A stretch of 17,500 bases of DNA from Conus ventricosus (GCA_018398815.1 CM031600.1:49608642-49626141); one strand, 5' to 3'; counted from the stretch's first letter, positions 8,356-17,500 are shown. Numbers and translations are program-made. Notes: generated from the sequence alone by a model not told the origin.

Positions 8356-9290
8356 AACAGAAAAACTGCGGGCCCTGATGGTATAGTTGGAGAATTGTTT
8401 AAAAACGCTGGAAATGCCGTAACTGATTTTTTGATCATATTTTTTAATGTACTTTTTGACAAAGGGATATTTCCTGATGACTGGACAGAGTCGATTATAT
8501 TGCCATTATTCAAGAAAGGTGAAGTCAACGATCCAGGCAACTACAGGGGCATATCACTTTGTGATATAGGTAGTAAATTATATAGTTCAATAATTAACTG
8601 TAGATTGCAAGAGTGGGTCGAACATAATAATAGCACTGGCGAGTGGCAGGCAGGTTTTAAGAAAGGTTATTCAACTATCGACCAAATGTTTACACTTTTA
8701 GCTATTATACAGAAACAGTTTTCATTGAATCGCAAATTATACGTAGCCTTCATTGATTTCGAAAAGGCATTTGATTCAGTCTCCAGAAAATTACTTTGGC
8801 CAATACTTAAAAAGAATGGAATAAAGGGTAAGATACATCGATGTATTAAGAGCATGTATGATTGTGTAAAAGCGAGGGTTAGATGTGGTGGAGATTTTAC
8901 AGACTATATAATGTACACAAAAGGGGTGAAACAAGGGGATGCCTGTAGTCCTGTTTTGTTTTCCCTATTTATCAACGAATTAGCGCAAGAAATAATAGAG
9001 AACGGAAGACATGGTGCAACCCTGTCTCCAGATACTGTTGAACTGTTTATTTTGTTATTAGCAGATGATATAGCTTTATTGTCAGAAACCCCAGTTGGCC
9101 TCCAGACCCAGTTGAACAGTTTATGTATTGCAGCATCTAGACTCCAACTTAAGGTGAATATGAGAAAGAGCAATATTGTTGTATTTAGAAAAGGAGGTTA
9201 CCTTGCAGCAAGAGAGAGGTGGTCGTTCAATGGGGAACAAATGGATGTTGTTAACTGTTACAAAATATCTAGGTATTAATTTTTCTACCC
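8356..9290 (+). other. reverse transcriptase domain of ORF2
   Basis: Motifs in order: RKTAGPDGIVGELF at the finger start (about 8358), NYRGISL (about 8539), FIDFEKAFDSV with the first catalytic Asp at 8755-8757 (motif A), GVKQGDACSPVLFSLFINEL at about 8923 (motif B), LLLADDIALLS with the Asp pair at 9064-9069 (motif C; LADD instead of the more frequent YADD), LKVNMRKSNIVVF (motif D), and CYK then YLGINFS split by a frameshift in an A-run near 9262 (motif E). The catalytic residues are intact. The NYRGISL and AGPDG stretches are typical of non-LTR enzymes. Confidence 0.92.
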
Positions 9291-10028
9291 GGCTCAGTTT
9301 TGTGGCTGCATGTAAAGATCTCGCTAGCAGGGCAAGAAATGCATTACTATTTATTCTGCAACGATTGTACAAACTTAATAATACTTCGCTTAAAGTAATG
9401 TTAAAAATGTTTGATACTCAGGTGCAACCCATTGCCCTCTATGGTGCTGAATTGTGGGGACTGGATGCGACTGCTGTTCATATTGAAACGGTTCATTTGT
9501 ATGCTCTTAAAAGGTTTTTAGGAATCCATATAAAAACACCCAACGAGTTAGTTTATGGAGATACCGGACGTTATCCTATTTATATAAATTCACGTGTGCA
9601 ATGTGTTAGATACTGGCTAAAGATATTACGGATGACTGATAACAGGTTACCCTTGAAAGCTTATAGAATGTTATTTTGGTTGGATTCACGTGGTAAGACT
9701 ACATGGGCGTCAAGTGTTCGTAAGATACTATTTTTAAATGGCTTTGGATTTGTATGGCTGAACCAGGGGGTGGAAAATGTAAAACATTTTTTGCAAGTAT
9801 TTCGACAGAGACTCATAGATAACAGGTGGCAGTGCTGGCATGAACATATTCAGGAAAGTGATAGGTTTTCATGGTACAGGACGTTTAAATCATCTAATAA
9901 TTGCGAAATGTATCTTTCACTTGATATTGATAGACATATTAGAAATTACATGACGAAGTTTAGATTTGGTGTGTCAGACATAGCAGTGCATCGTCAACGG
10001 TTTTAATGTTATTTCTGACAGCAGTTTG

Positions 10029-10100
10029 ATATGCCCGCTCTGTCAAAAGGCAAACGATGATGAAATACACTTTTTGTTCATGTGCCCTGTTCTCAGTGAC
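10029..10100 (+). other. CCHC zinc finger at the ORF2 C-terminus
   Basis: The motif is C-x2-C-x8-H-x4-C, with Cys codons at 10032 and 10041, His at 10068 and Cys at 10083, beginning ICPLC. This resembles the reverse-transcriptase-associated zinc-binding region that ends many LINE ORF2 proteins and is thought to help bind nucleic acid. A one-base frameshift near 10004 separates it from the preceding part of ORF2; after it, the frame stays open to a stop at 10251-10253. Confidence 0.75.
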
Positions 10101-10253
10101 TTACGGCAGGAATATATTCCATTCAAATATTATGTAAACCCATGTCAGTTTCGTGTCAGTCTACTAATGGCGAATGAAAATGAAATTATTGTGAGGAATT
10201 TATGCATATATTTGTATAGAGCTTTTAAGAGGCGAGCTGTTATGTTTACTTAA

Positions 10254-10482
10254 TAAGTGTATGAAGGCGCCGATGTATGAATACCGCTTCATTAGAATGC
10301 AGTTAATACCTGGGTCAGTAGATTGTACTTCATGCGCTGGTATAATAGATTGTACTTCATGCATTTTCGTGTTATGTTATTGTTGTTGTTACACGCACCA
10401 TGCTTTGTTTGAGAATACCCCCTTCAGAAGGGGCTTTGGCCTGTCCTGAATAAAATTTCATTTCATTTCATTTCATTTCATT
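10254..10482 (+). promoter_or_regulatory. LINE 3' UTR: direct repeat, hairpin, polyadenylation signal and (ATTTC)n tail
   Basis: The 3' UTR holds a 16-bp direct repeat, AGATTGTACTTCATGC at 10320-10335 and 10347-10362. A perfect inverted repeat, CCCCTTC at 10419-10425 and GAAGGGG at 10427-10433, would fold as a 6-bp hairpin with a CAG loop. AATAAA follows at 10449-10454, then five ATTTC units at 10455-10479. In related LINEs a 3' stem-loop followed by a short simple repeat serves reverse-transcriptase recognition; that role here is inferred. Confidence 0.7.
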
Positions 10483-10505
10483 CTCCTCTCTCTCTCTCTC
10501 TTCTC

Positions 10506-10556
<51 letters not shown>
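10483..10556. repeat. (TC)n microsatellite, 3' flank of the LINE
   Basis: A TC tract with three small interruptions starts right after the (ATTTC)n tail and ends at 10556. It is the same dinucleotide, in the same orientation, as the tract that borders the element's 5' end. Confidence 0.95.
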
Positions 10557-10557
<1 letters not shown>

Positions 10558-10887
10558 AGTTGTTGCTGTATTTTGTATTTGCTTATTATTTCATTGAAAA
10601 AGAAAATAAATAAATGTTTAGAAAATGGTACCTCAGCTTTCTTTCTTTCTTTCTTTTTTCCAATATATTTTTCGTTCTTTCTTCTTCAGCCATTTTTTCT
10701 TTTTTTCTTAAGTTCCTCTTTCTTCCACTGTTTTCCTTTATCCATCCTTCCTTCAATTTTTTTTGTTTTCTCTCCTTCTCTTTCGTTCCTTCCTTGCGTC
10801 TGTCCATCTGCTTGTCTATTGATCTTTCTTCCTTTCAGTTCTTTCTTTCCTTCTTCCTTCTTCCCTTCTTTCTTTCCTTCTTTGGCT

Positions 10888-10938
<51 letters not shown>

Positions 10939-11020
10939 CCCCTCTCTCTCTCCTTGATTTTTTCCCATTTCCATCTTTCTTTACCCTTTGATGTTTTGAT
11001 TCATGCACTGCTCTAAGTGA
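10557..11020. repeat. polypyrimidine tract with (TTTC)n and (TC)n
   Basis: The plus strand is almost entirely C and T: TTTC and TTCC tetranucleotide runs at 10635-10890, then (TC)n at about 10890-10952 interrupted by a C run. Long frames rich in Phe, Ser and Leu on one strand, and Lys, Glu and Arg on the other, are composition artefacts. Confidence 0.9.
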
Positions 11021-11640
11021 GATGCTCTCCACTATCAGTTGATCCGGGTCGTTACATTGTTTTCCCTGGGTTCAGTGATCGTCTACGTCACAGCGCTGAA
11101 CTGGTGGAGAGGCCTTCTGCTCCTACTGAGAGCAATGTAGACATTTCGATGTTATGACGTGTTGTATCCCAAAAAAAACCCCTTCTCCACCCACTTTTAC
11201 CAACGGATCTAAAAGTTCCAGGACACAACTGTTGTTAACATGCTAATACAGGTCCATCGAAAAAACACATCCGTAAACTTTGAGCTTCAGAGATAAAAAG
11301 TTTCCGAAAAAATCTGTCATTTTTCGCGCTCCCCCCCCCCTCCCCTTGTTTTCTACTTTGTTTTCTTCCTTTCTTCTTTCTTGTCATTCTCTTTCTTTCT
11401 TCCTTTCCTTTGATAAAGCTTTATTTGTAATGAGTTAACTATTTTTAGTGTTTTTGTCCGGTAGATGACCCACGATACTTTTCGTTTTTTTTCCCCTTAT
11501 GAATTATCCAAAAAAAAAAAAAAAAGAAACAAGCAAAGCAATCAATTAGCAGATAATACCTTCTGTATCTTATACTTTCTGTTTTTTCCCTAATGTGTGC
11601 TGTTTTTCTGCTTAATGCTCTTTGTTATCCAAATTTGATT
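11021..11640. other. non-repetitive spacer with homopolymer runs
   Basis: It contains a C run at about 11331-11340, further TTTC-type tracts at 11365-11410 and an A run at about 11510-11525. I see no gene, RNA gene or mobile element that I can support here. Confidence 0.5.
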
Positions 11641-11925
11641 TTCTCAGTTAGGTGTCTAGTTGTTTGTTTTTTTCTTCTCCACATGTTCTTCGTTGTACCT
11701 TGTTTTCTTTCTTGCGTGTTTTTTGTTCTTTCGTGTTGGACACTGGTTTTCTTATTGACTTGCGTCTAATTCGTGGTTTCATTTGTGCCTATTCTGGCTT
11801 TTTCTTTTCTATTGTCTTGTTTTGTTTGTTGTTAGGGCAAAGTTGGTTTTTTTCTCATCTGTGTGTAAATTGTTCTATAGCATTGGTGCCTGGTGTTCTT
11901 TGTTAACAGAAGAGAGGCTGCAGTC
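11640..11925. repeat. left flank of the satellite: degenerate repeat of about 25 bp
   Basis: T-rich DNA in which words like GTGCCTGGTGTTCTTTGTTA (11886-11905) and TGTGCCTATTCTGG (about 11786) recur at irregular spacing. The same words recur at 15340-16120 and 17130-17500. This is an old, diverged repeat on both sides of the 34-bp array. Confidence 0.5.
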
Positions 11926-14900
11926 TGACTAGTGTCAGCCTTCTGTCTTATTCACGGCATCATTTGTGCAGCCTTCTGCGTTATTCACGGCATCATTTGT
12001 GTCAGCCTTCTGTCTTATGCACGGCATCATTTGTGCCAGCCTTTGCCTTATTCACGGCATCATTTGTGCCAGCCTTCTGACTAATGCATGGCATCATTCG
12101 TGCCAGCCTTCTGCCTTATTCACAGCATCATTTGTGCCAGCCTTCTGCCTTATTCACGGCGTCATTTGTGCCAGCCTTCTGTCTTATTCACGGCATCATT
12201 TGTGCCAGCCTTCTATCTTACGCACGGCATCATTTGTGCCAGCCTTTTGTCTTATGCACGGCATCATTTGTTATAGCCTTCTGTCTTATGCACGGCATCA
12301 TTTGTGCCAGCCTTTTGTCTTATGCACGGAATCATTTGTTACAGCCTTCTGTCTTATGCACGGCATCATTTGTGCCAGCCTTTTGTCTTATGCACGGCAT
12401 CATTTGTGCATGCCTTCTGTCTTATGCACGGCATAATTTGTTACAGCCTTCTGTCTTATGCACGGCATCATTTGTTACAGCCTTCTGTCTTATGCACGGC
12501 ATCATTTGTTACAGCCTTCTGTCTTATTATGCACCTCATCATTTGTGCCAGCCGTCTGTCTTATGCACGGCATCATTTTGTTCAGCCTTCTGTCTTATGC
12601 ACGGCATAATTTGTTACAGCCTTCTGTCTTATGCACGGCATCATTTGTTACAGCCTTCTAACTTATGCACGGCTCATTTGTTACAGCTTCTGACTTATGC
12701 ACGGATCATTTGTGCAGCCTTTTGTCTTATGCACGGCATCATTTGTGCCAGCCTTCTGTCTTATGCACGGCATCATTTGTTACAGTCTTCTGTCTTATGC
12801 ACGGCATCATTTGTTACAGCCTTCTGTCTTATGCACGGGATCATTTGTGCCAGCCTTCTGTCTTATGCATAACATTATTTGTGACAGCCTTCTGTCTTCT
12901 TCACGGCATCATTTGTGCCAGCTTTCTGTCTTATGCACGGCATCATTTGTGCCAGCCTTCTGTCTTATGCACTGCATTCATTTGTGCCAGCCTTCTGTCT
13001 TAGCATAAAATTATTTGTGTCAGCCTTGTGTCTTATTCACGGCATCATTTGTGCCAGCCTTCTGTCGTTGTGCACGGCATCATTTGTGCCAGCCTTCTGT
13101 CTTATGCACGGCATCATTTGTGCCAGCCTTCTGTCTTATGTACGGCATCTTTGTGCCAGCATTCTGTCTTATGCACGGCATCATTTGTTACAGCCTTCTA
13201 TCTTATGCACGGCATCATTTTTTACAGCCTTCTGTCTTATGCACGGCATGATTTGTGCCAGCCTTCTGTCTTATGCACGGCATCATTTGTTAAGCCTTCT
13301 GTCTTATGCCGGCAACATTTGTTACAGCCTTCTGACTTATACACGGCATCATTTGTTACAGCCTTCTGTCTTATGCACGGCATCATTTGTTACAGCCTTC
13401 TGTCTTATGCACGGCATCATTTGTTAAGCCTTCTGTCTTATGCACGATCATTTTGTGCCAGCCTTCTGTCTTCTTCACGGCATCATTTGTTCAGCCTTCG
13501 TCTTATTGCACGGCATCATTTGTTACAGCCTTCTGTCTTATGCACGGCAATATTAGTTACAGCCTTTGACTTATGATGCACGGCATCATTTTGTTACAGC
13601 CTTCTGGCTTATGCACGGCATCATTTGTTCAGCCTTCTGTCTTATGCACGGCATCATTTGTTACAGCCTTCTGTCTTATGCACAGCATCATTTGTGCCAG
13701 CCTTCTGTCTTATGTACGGCATCATTTGTGCCAGCCTTCTGTCTTATGCACGGCATCATTTGTTACAGCCTTCTATTTTATGCACGGCATCATTTGTGCA
13801 GCCTTCTGTCTTATGCACGGCATCATTTGTTACAGCCTTCTGTCTTATGCACGGCACATTTGTTACAGTCTTCTGTCTCATGCACGGCAACATTTGTTGC
13901 AGCTTTCTGACTTATGCACGGCATCATTTGTTCCAGCCTTCTGTCTAATGCACGGCATCATTTGTTACAGCCTTCTGTCTTATGCACGGTAATATTAGTT
14001 ACAGCCTTCTGTCTTATGCATGGCATCATTTGTTACAGCCTTCTGTCTTATGCACGGCATCATTTGTGCCAGCCTTCTGTTTTATGCACGGCATCATTTG
14101 TTACAGGCTTCCGTCTTATGCACGGCATCATTTGTTACAGCCTTCTGACTTATGCACGGCAATATTTGTTACAGCCTTCTGACTTATGCACGGCATCATT
14201 TGTTACAGCCTTCTGTCTTATGCACGGCATCATTTGTGCAGCCTTCTGTCTTATGCACGGCATCATTTGTGCCAGCCTTCTGTCTTATGCACGGCATCAT
14301 TTGTTCCCAGCCTTCTGACTTATACACGGCATCATTTGTTACAGCCTTCTGTCTTATGCACGGCATCATTTGTTACAACCTTTGTCCTTATGCACGGCAT
14401 CATTTGTGCCAGCTTTCTGTCTTATGCACGGCAATATTTGTTACAGCCTTCTGACTATGCACGGCATCATTTGTTACAGCCTTCTGTCTTATGCACGGCA
14501 TCATTTGTGTCAGCCTTCTGTCTTATGCACGGCATCATTTGTGCAGCCTTCTGTCTTATGCACGGCATCATTTGTTACAGCCTTCTGACTTATACACGGC
14601 ATCATTTGTCAGCCTTCTGTCTTATGCACGGCATCATTTGTTACAGCCTTTGTCTTATGCATGGCATCATTTGTGCCAGCTTTTTGTCCTATGCACGCAT
14701 CATTTGTTACAGCCTTCTGTCTTATGGACGGCATCATTTGTTATAGCCTTCTGTCTTATGCACGGCATCATTTGTGCCAGCCTTCTGTCTTATGTACGGC
14801 ATCATTTGTTACAGCCTTCCGTCTTATGCACGGCTTTCATTTGTTAGGGCCCTTCTGTCTTATGCACGGCATCATTTGTTACAGCCTTCTGTCTTATGCA

Positions 14901-15300
14901 CGGCATTATTTGTGCCAGCCTTCTGCTTATGCACTGCATCATTTGTGCCAGCCTTCTGTCTTATGCATAACATTATTTGTGCAGCCTTCTGTCTTATGCA
15001 CTGCATCATTTGTCCCAGCCTTCTGTCTTATGCACGGCATCATTGTGCTAGCCTTCTGTCTTATGCACGGCATCATTGGTTACAGCCTTCTGTCTTATGC
15101 ACCTCATCATTTGTGCCAGCCTTCTGTCTTATGCTCGGCATCATTTGTTACAGCCTTCTGTCTTATGCACGGCATCATTTGTGCCAGCCTTCTGTCTTAT
15201 TCACGGCTACATTTATTTACAGCCTTCTGTCTTATGTATAACATTATTTGTGCTAGCCTTCTTCTTCATTCGTGGCATCATTTGTGCCAGGTTTTTTTCT
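11925..15300. repeat. large satellite-like tandem array, 34-bp unit, about 99 copies
   Basis: Head-to-tail copies of a 34-bp unit containing CAGCCTTCTGTCTTATGCAC followed by GGCATCATTTGT. The last positions split copies into two classes: GTGCCA and GTTACA. GTGCCA copies fill the left edge (to about 12265) and dominate the right edge; GTTACA copies are mainly inside. Other variants are TTATTCAC, CTGACTTA and single-base deletions. Each unit has a small inverted repeat, ATGC-ACG-GCAT. The consensus has no stop codon in any forward frame, and 34 is not divisible by three, so translations cycle with a 102-base period and give overlapping open frames up to about 260 residues. I do not call these genes: all three frames behave alike, and indels and TGA variants break them freely. 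Confidence 0.95.
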
Positions 15301-15797
15301 TTCGTCGGGCCTATTATTTATTATGTTTTAACGGGTACACAATGTTATCTCTAATTTTGTGCCGAGTGTTCTCTTTTATTTTTGTCCACTTTTGTTGTTG
15401 TTGTTAATTTGTATGCCGCGTGACTTACATATTTGAGTGACATGTTTTGTTTTTCTAATTTGTGTGCCTGATTCTCTTTCTTATGTATTAGCGCCTAGTG
15501 TGCCGGTTCTTCAACTTACATGTCTATCCACTTTGAGAGACACTAGACAAATGTTCTGTTCTATTTATGCCTGATCTGTTTTCTTTTTGTGGCTTAAGTT
15601 CTTTATTATTTTCCCCATCCCCCCCCCCCCCCCGCCTGATTTGTGCATATTGCACGTCTTCTTTATGGCTTGTCTCATTTCGCTTTCTTCTTTTTGCCCA
15701 ATACTGTCTTCAAACCAGTGACAAATGTTCCCTCTTCTTAGCGTCAACGGTTCTGTGTTATTTGCGTAATTATTTCCGTCTTCATTTTCATGTGACG
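15301..15797. repeat. right flank of the satellite: degenerate repeat of about 25 bp
   Basis: T-rich DNA with recurring TTTGTGCC-like and GTTCTxTxTTAT-like words, for example TTTGTGCCGAGTGTTCTC at about 15356 and variants near 15455 and 15555. A C run lies at about 15618-15633. No gene is supported. Confidence 0.5.
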
Positions 15798-15809
15798 TTG
15801 TGTGTGTGT

Positions 15810-15875
<66 letters not shown>

Positions 15876-15892
15876 GTGTGACTGTGACTCTG

Positions 15893-15959
<67 letters not shown>
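15798..15959. repeat. interrupted (TG)n microsatellite
   Basis: Two long TG tracts (about 15798-15880 and 15893-15959) are separated by a short ACTGTGACTCTGC interruption. The Val-Cys translations across them are artefacts. Confidence 0.97.
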
Positions 15960-15961
<2 letters not shown>

Positions 15962-16167
15962 TAAACGTACTTTGTCCGCATGCTGTGTTCTTAGTTGTAC
16001 TAACTTTCTTTGTTATTTACGCCAACTGTTCTGTGTTCTGTGGCCTAGTGTTCGTAAATTTTCTGTGTCTATTGTTCTTTGTTATTTGTGCCAATGCTTT
16101 TTGTAATTTCAGAGCCTAATGTTTGTCTTTGTTCTCGCTCATCCTAACATTAAAGAAGTGAACGCTG
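15960..16167. repeat. continuation of the ~25-bp degenerate repeat
   Basis: Words such as GTTCTTTGTTATTTGTGCCA (about 16074-16093) and TTATTTACGCCAACTGTTCT recur about every 25-45 bases. The TG tract therefore sits inside the same repeat field. Nothing coding is seen. Confidence 0.5.
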
Positions 16168-16457
16168 TGTGGTATATCGCAGGCATTCAATATACCGTGG
16201 GGGAAACACCCGCAGCATTCAACATCATGTTGTGAGCTGTGGGTCTATCGCAGGGCATTCAATATACCGTGGGGAAACACCCGCAGCATTGAACATCATA
16301 TTGTGAGGTGTGGGTTACATCGCAGGGCATTCAATATACCCTGGGGAAACACCCGCAGCATTGAACATCATGTTGTGAGCTGTGGGTATATCGCAGGGCA
16401 TTCAATATACCCTGGGGAAACACCCGCAGCATTGAACATCATGTTGTGAACTGTGGG
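16168..16457. repeat. tandem repeat, 71-bp unit, 4 copies
   Basis: Copies at 16168-16238, 16239-16309, 16310-16381 and 16382-16452 share CGCAGGGCATTCAATATACC, GGGGAAACACCCGCAGCATT and CATCATGTTGTGAG. In copy 4 an inverted repeat, GGGTATAT (16384-16391) with ATATACCC (16405-16412), flanks a 13-base loop; it is partly kept in copy 1. Confidence 0.93.
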
Positions 16458-16514
16458 GATCAGTGCAACAAAAAACGCAAACATTTTATTACTGCGGATT
16501 CCATGTCGTCCTTC

Positions 16515-16800
16515 CTCCGAGAAGTTCAAACCGCTATGATTTGAAACCTCCTCCGAGAAGTTCAACCCGTTATGATTTAAAAACTTGCTCCGAAAAGTTC
16601 AACCCGCTATGATTTAAAAACTTGCTCCGAGAAGTTCAACCCGCTATGATTTAAAAACCTCCTCCGAAAGTTCAACCCGCTATGATTTAAAAACTTGCTC
16701 CGAGAAGTTCAACCCGCTAATGATTTAAATACTTGCTCCGAGAAGTTCAACCCGCTATGATTTAAAAACTTGCTCCGAGAAGTTCAACCCGCTATGGTTA
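16515..16800. repeat. tandem repeat, 37-bp unit, 8 copies
   Basis: Eight copies share CTCCGAGAAGTTCAACCCGC followed by TATGATTTAAAAACTTG. One-base gains or losses are visible in copies 5 (CGAAAG) and 6 (CTAATG). Two linker variants occur, ACTTG and ACCTC. The array ends in an A run followed by CAACAAC. The minus-strand open frame across it is a repeat artefact. Confidence 0.95.
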
Positions 16801-16906
16801 AAAAAAAACAACAACCCAAAAACATAGATGTTTTTCTTTTGATCCGAATTAAACGAGGCTGATGTTACGCTTTGTTTTGAGATCAGTCTGTATGATTAAG
16901 CAAGCT

Positions 16907-17014
16907 CTTATCTTAGTGTGGTCTTCAGTCTTCACATTGTAAATTGTAGTCTAGCAAACACTTATCTTAGTGTGGTCTTCAGTCTTCACATTGTAAATTG
17001 TAGCCTACATAACT
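16907..17014. repeat. tandem duplication, 54-bp unit
   Basis: Two adjacent copies, 16907-16960 and 16961-17014, begin CTTATCTTAGTGTGGTCTTC and contain CACATTGTAAATTGTAG. They differ mainly in their last 15 bases. Confidence 0.92.
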
Positions 17015-17500
17015 GCGTCAACTGAAGTCCGGCCTTCGCGATAGGCTGGACTATAAACGGATGACTTACTGACTTATTCTGCTTTAGTTGATCGTAACGC
17101 GCTTCGTGGTTTTTTTTCTGTTTCTTGTTAGTTTTTTCCCCCCTAATGTTCTATGTTATTTGCACCTAGTGCCCTTTCTTTCCTTATGCCCAGTTGTTGT
17201 AGCGCCAAATCTTCCTTCTTATTTATGTCTAATTTTCATTGCAATTTATAGCTTGAGTTCTTTCTTATTTATGTCTAATTTTCATAGCAATTTAAAGCTT
17301 GAGTTCTTTCTTATGTGTGTCTATTTTTCCTCACAATTTGTGCCCAACGTTTGTTCCTTATTATTATAATTTTCTTGTTCCTAGTTTTCTTCCGATTTTT
17401 GCCCAGTGTTCTGTCCTATTTTCGCATTATTCTTTTACTGATTTTCGCCCAATCTTCTTTCCTATTTTTGCCTTATTCTCTTACTGATTTGTGCCCAATC
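17015..17500. repeat. T-rich degenerate repeat field at the right edge
   Basis: After about 80 non-repetitive bases, the region returns to T-rich repeats. A roughly 50-bp local duplication contains TTATTTATGTCTAATTTTCA at about 17219 and 17269, and TTTGCCCAGTGTTC-like words lie at 17340-17500. They resemble the flanks of the 34-bp array. No gene is supported; short open frames here are composition artefacts. Confidence 0.55.

Larger units (their letters stand above)
5886..10253 (+). pseudogene. LINE ORF2: APE endonuclease, reverse transcriptase and CCHC finger, frameshifted
   Basis: This is the catalytic polyprotein of the element, about 1,450 residues if read across the breaks. It would nick target DNA and prime cDNA synthesis on element RNA at the nick. 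The frame starts directly after the ORF1 TAG with no ATG until 6222. It continues as a repeat-rich linker to about 6850, the endonuclease 6862-7670, a spacer with a WFDREC motif (about 7930), the reverse transcriptase 8356-9290, a C-terminal helical region and a CCHC finger ending near 10085. Frame changes occur near 6290, 6560, 7275, 8000, 9262 and 10004. Each looks like a small insertion or deletion, several in runs of A or T, and each stop lies shortly after a break. No stop arises by substitution within the correct frame that I can find, so the copy is young or the breaks are assembly errors. Confidence 0.85.
4793..10482 (+). mobile_element. near-complete APE-type non-LTR retrotransposon (LINE), about 5.7 kb
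   Basis: The element has a 5' UTR of about 115 bp, ORF1 (4908-5885), a frameshifted ORF2 (5886-10253), a 3' UTR of about 200 bp with a hairpin, AATAAA at 10449-10454, and a short (ATTTC)n tail instead of a long poly(A). It lies between two (TC)n tracts, so no target-site duplication can be recognised. Its domain set is an L1-type RRM ORF1 with a 2A leader, an APE endonuclease, a reverse transcriptase and a terminal CCHC finger. I cannot fix the clade without a tree. The L1-like ORF1 and microsatellite target suggest the Tx1 group (Kibi-type elements are reported in TC repeats), but the reverse-transcriptase NYRGISL stretch looks more like I/Nimb/Ingi or RTE-type enzymes. Confidence 0.93.

Noticed and set aside
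10573..11016. Phe/Ser-rich frames and the Lys/Glu/Arg-rich frame on the opposite strand
   Set aside because: These are composition artefacts of a polypyrimidine tract.
11925..15300. CRISPR-like array
   Set aside because: Units follow head to tail with no unique spacers, and the setting is eukaryotic.
11966..15407. Many overlapping plus-strand open frames of 60-262 residues rich in Cys, His and Leu
   Set aside because: They come from the stop-free 34-bp unit read in three frames. All frames give the same cyclic peptide, starts are arbitrary and indels move freely between frames, so I see no coding constraint.
1..17500. tRNA or 5S rRNA genes
   Set aside because: I looked for the B-box GGTTCGA-type motif with a matching A-box and found no convincing pair. 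A covariance-model search would settle it.

Overview
The window looks like eukaryotic, probably marine-invertebrate (mollusc-like) nuclear DNA. The reasons are dense dinucleotide microsatellites, at least seven separate minisatellite families, no compact operon-like genes, and one long non-LTR retrotransposon (LINE) of a type known from molluscs and other invertebrates. The species assignment is an inference; there is no diagnostic host gene that I recognise.

Layout. 1-692 holds two probable exons of an unidentified host gene on the minus strand, so much of what lies upstream of them (higher coordinates) may be intron. 714-1875 is a degenerate minisatellite with a 42-bp unit. 2062-2214 is a compound TG/AG/CAGA microsatellite. 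2357-2604 is a three-copy 86-bp repeat. 2605-3960 is a T-rich, very degenerate repeat field containing a clean 44-bp x5 sub-array. 4227-4540 is non-repetitive and could be a terminal exon on the plus strand (weak).

4793-10482 is a nearly complete APE-type LINE. ORF1 (4908-5885) has a hydrophobic leader joined to a 2A-like ribosome-skipping motif, a coiled coil and an L1-type RRM region. It ends at a single TAG and the same frame stays open into ORF2. ORF2 (5886-10253) has a repeat-rich linker, an APE endonuclease with its catalytic residues, a reverse transcriptase with its catalytic aspartates, and a C-terminal CCHC zinc finger. ORF2 is broken by about six small frameshifts but by no substitution stop that I can see. 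The element has (TC)n directly at both ends, which suggests insertion into a (TC)n microsatellite.

10483-11925 is polypyrimidine, low-complexity DNA. 11925-15300 is a large tandem array of about 99 copies of a 34-bp unit, open in all three forward frames. It is flanked on both sides, and again at 17100-17500, by a degenerate repeat of about 25 bp that shares words with the unit. 15798-15959 is an interrupted TG tract. 16168-17014 holds three more small arrays (71 bp x4, 37 bp x8, 54 bp x2).

The only proteins clearly supported are those of the LINE. ORF1 would bind element RNA; ORF2 would nick the target DNA and reverse-transcribe the RNA at the nick. The open translations across the satellite arrays are by-products of repeat-unit sequence or length, not genes.
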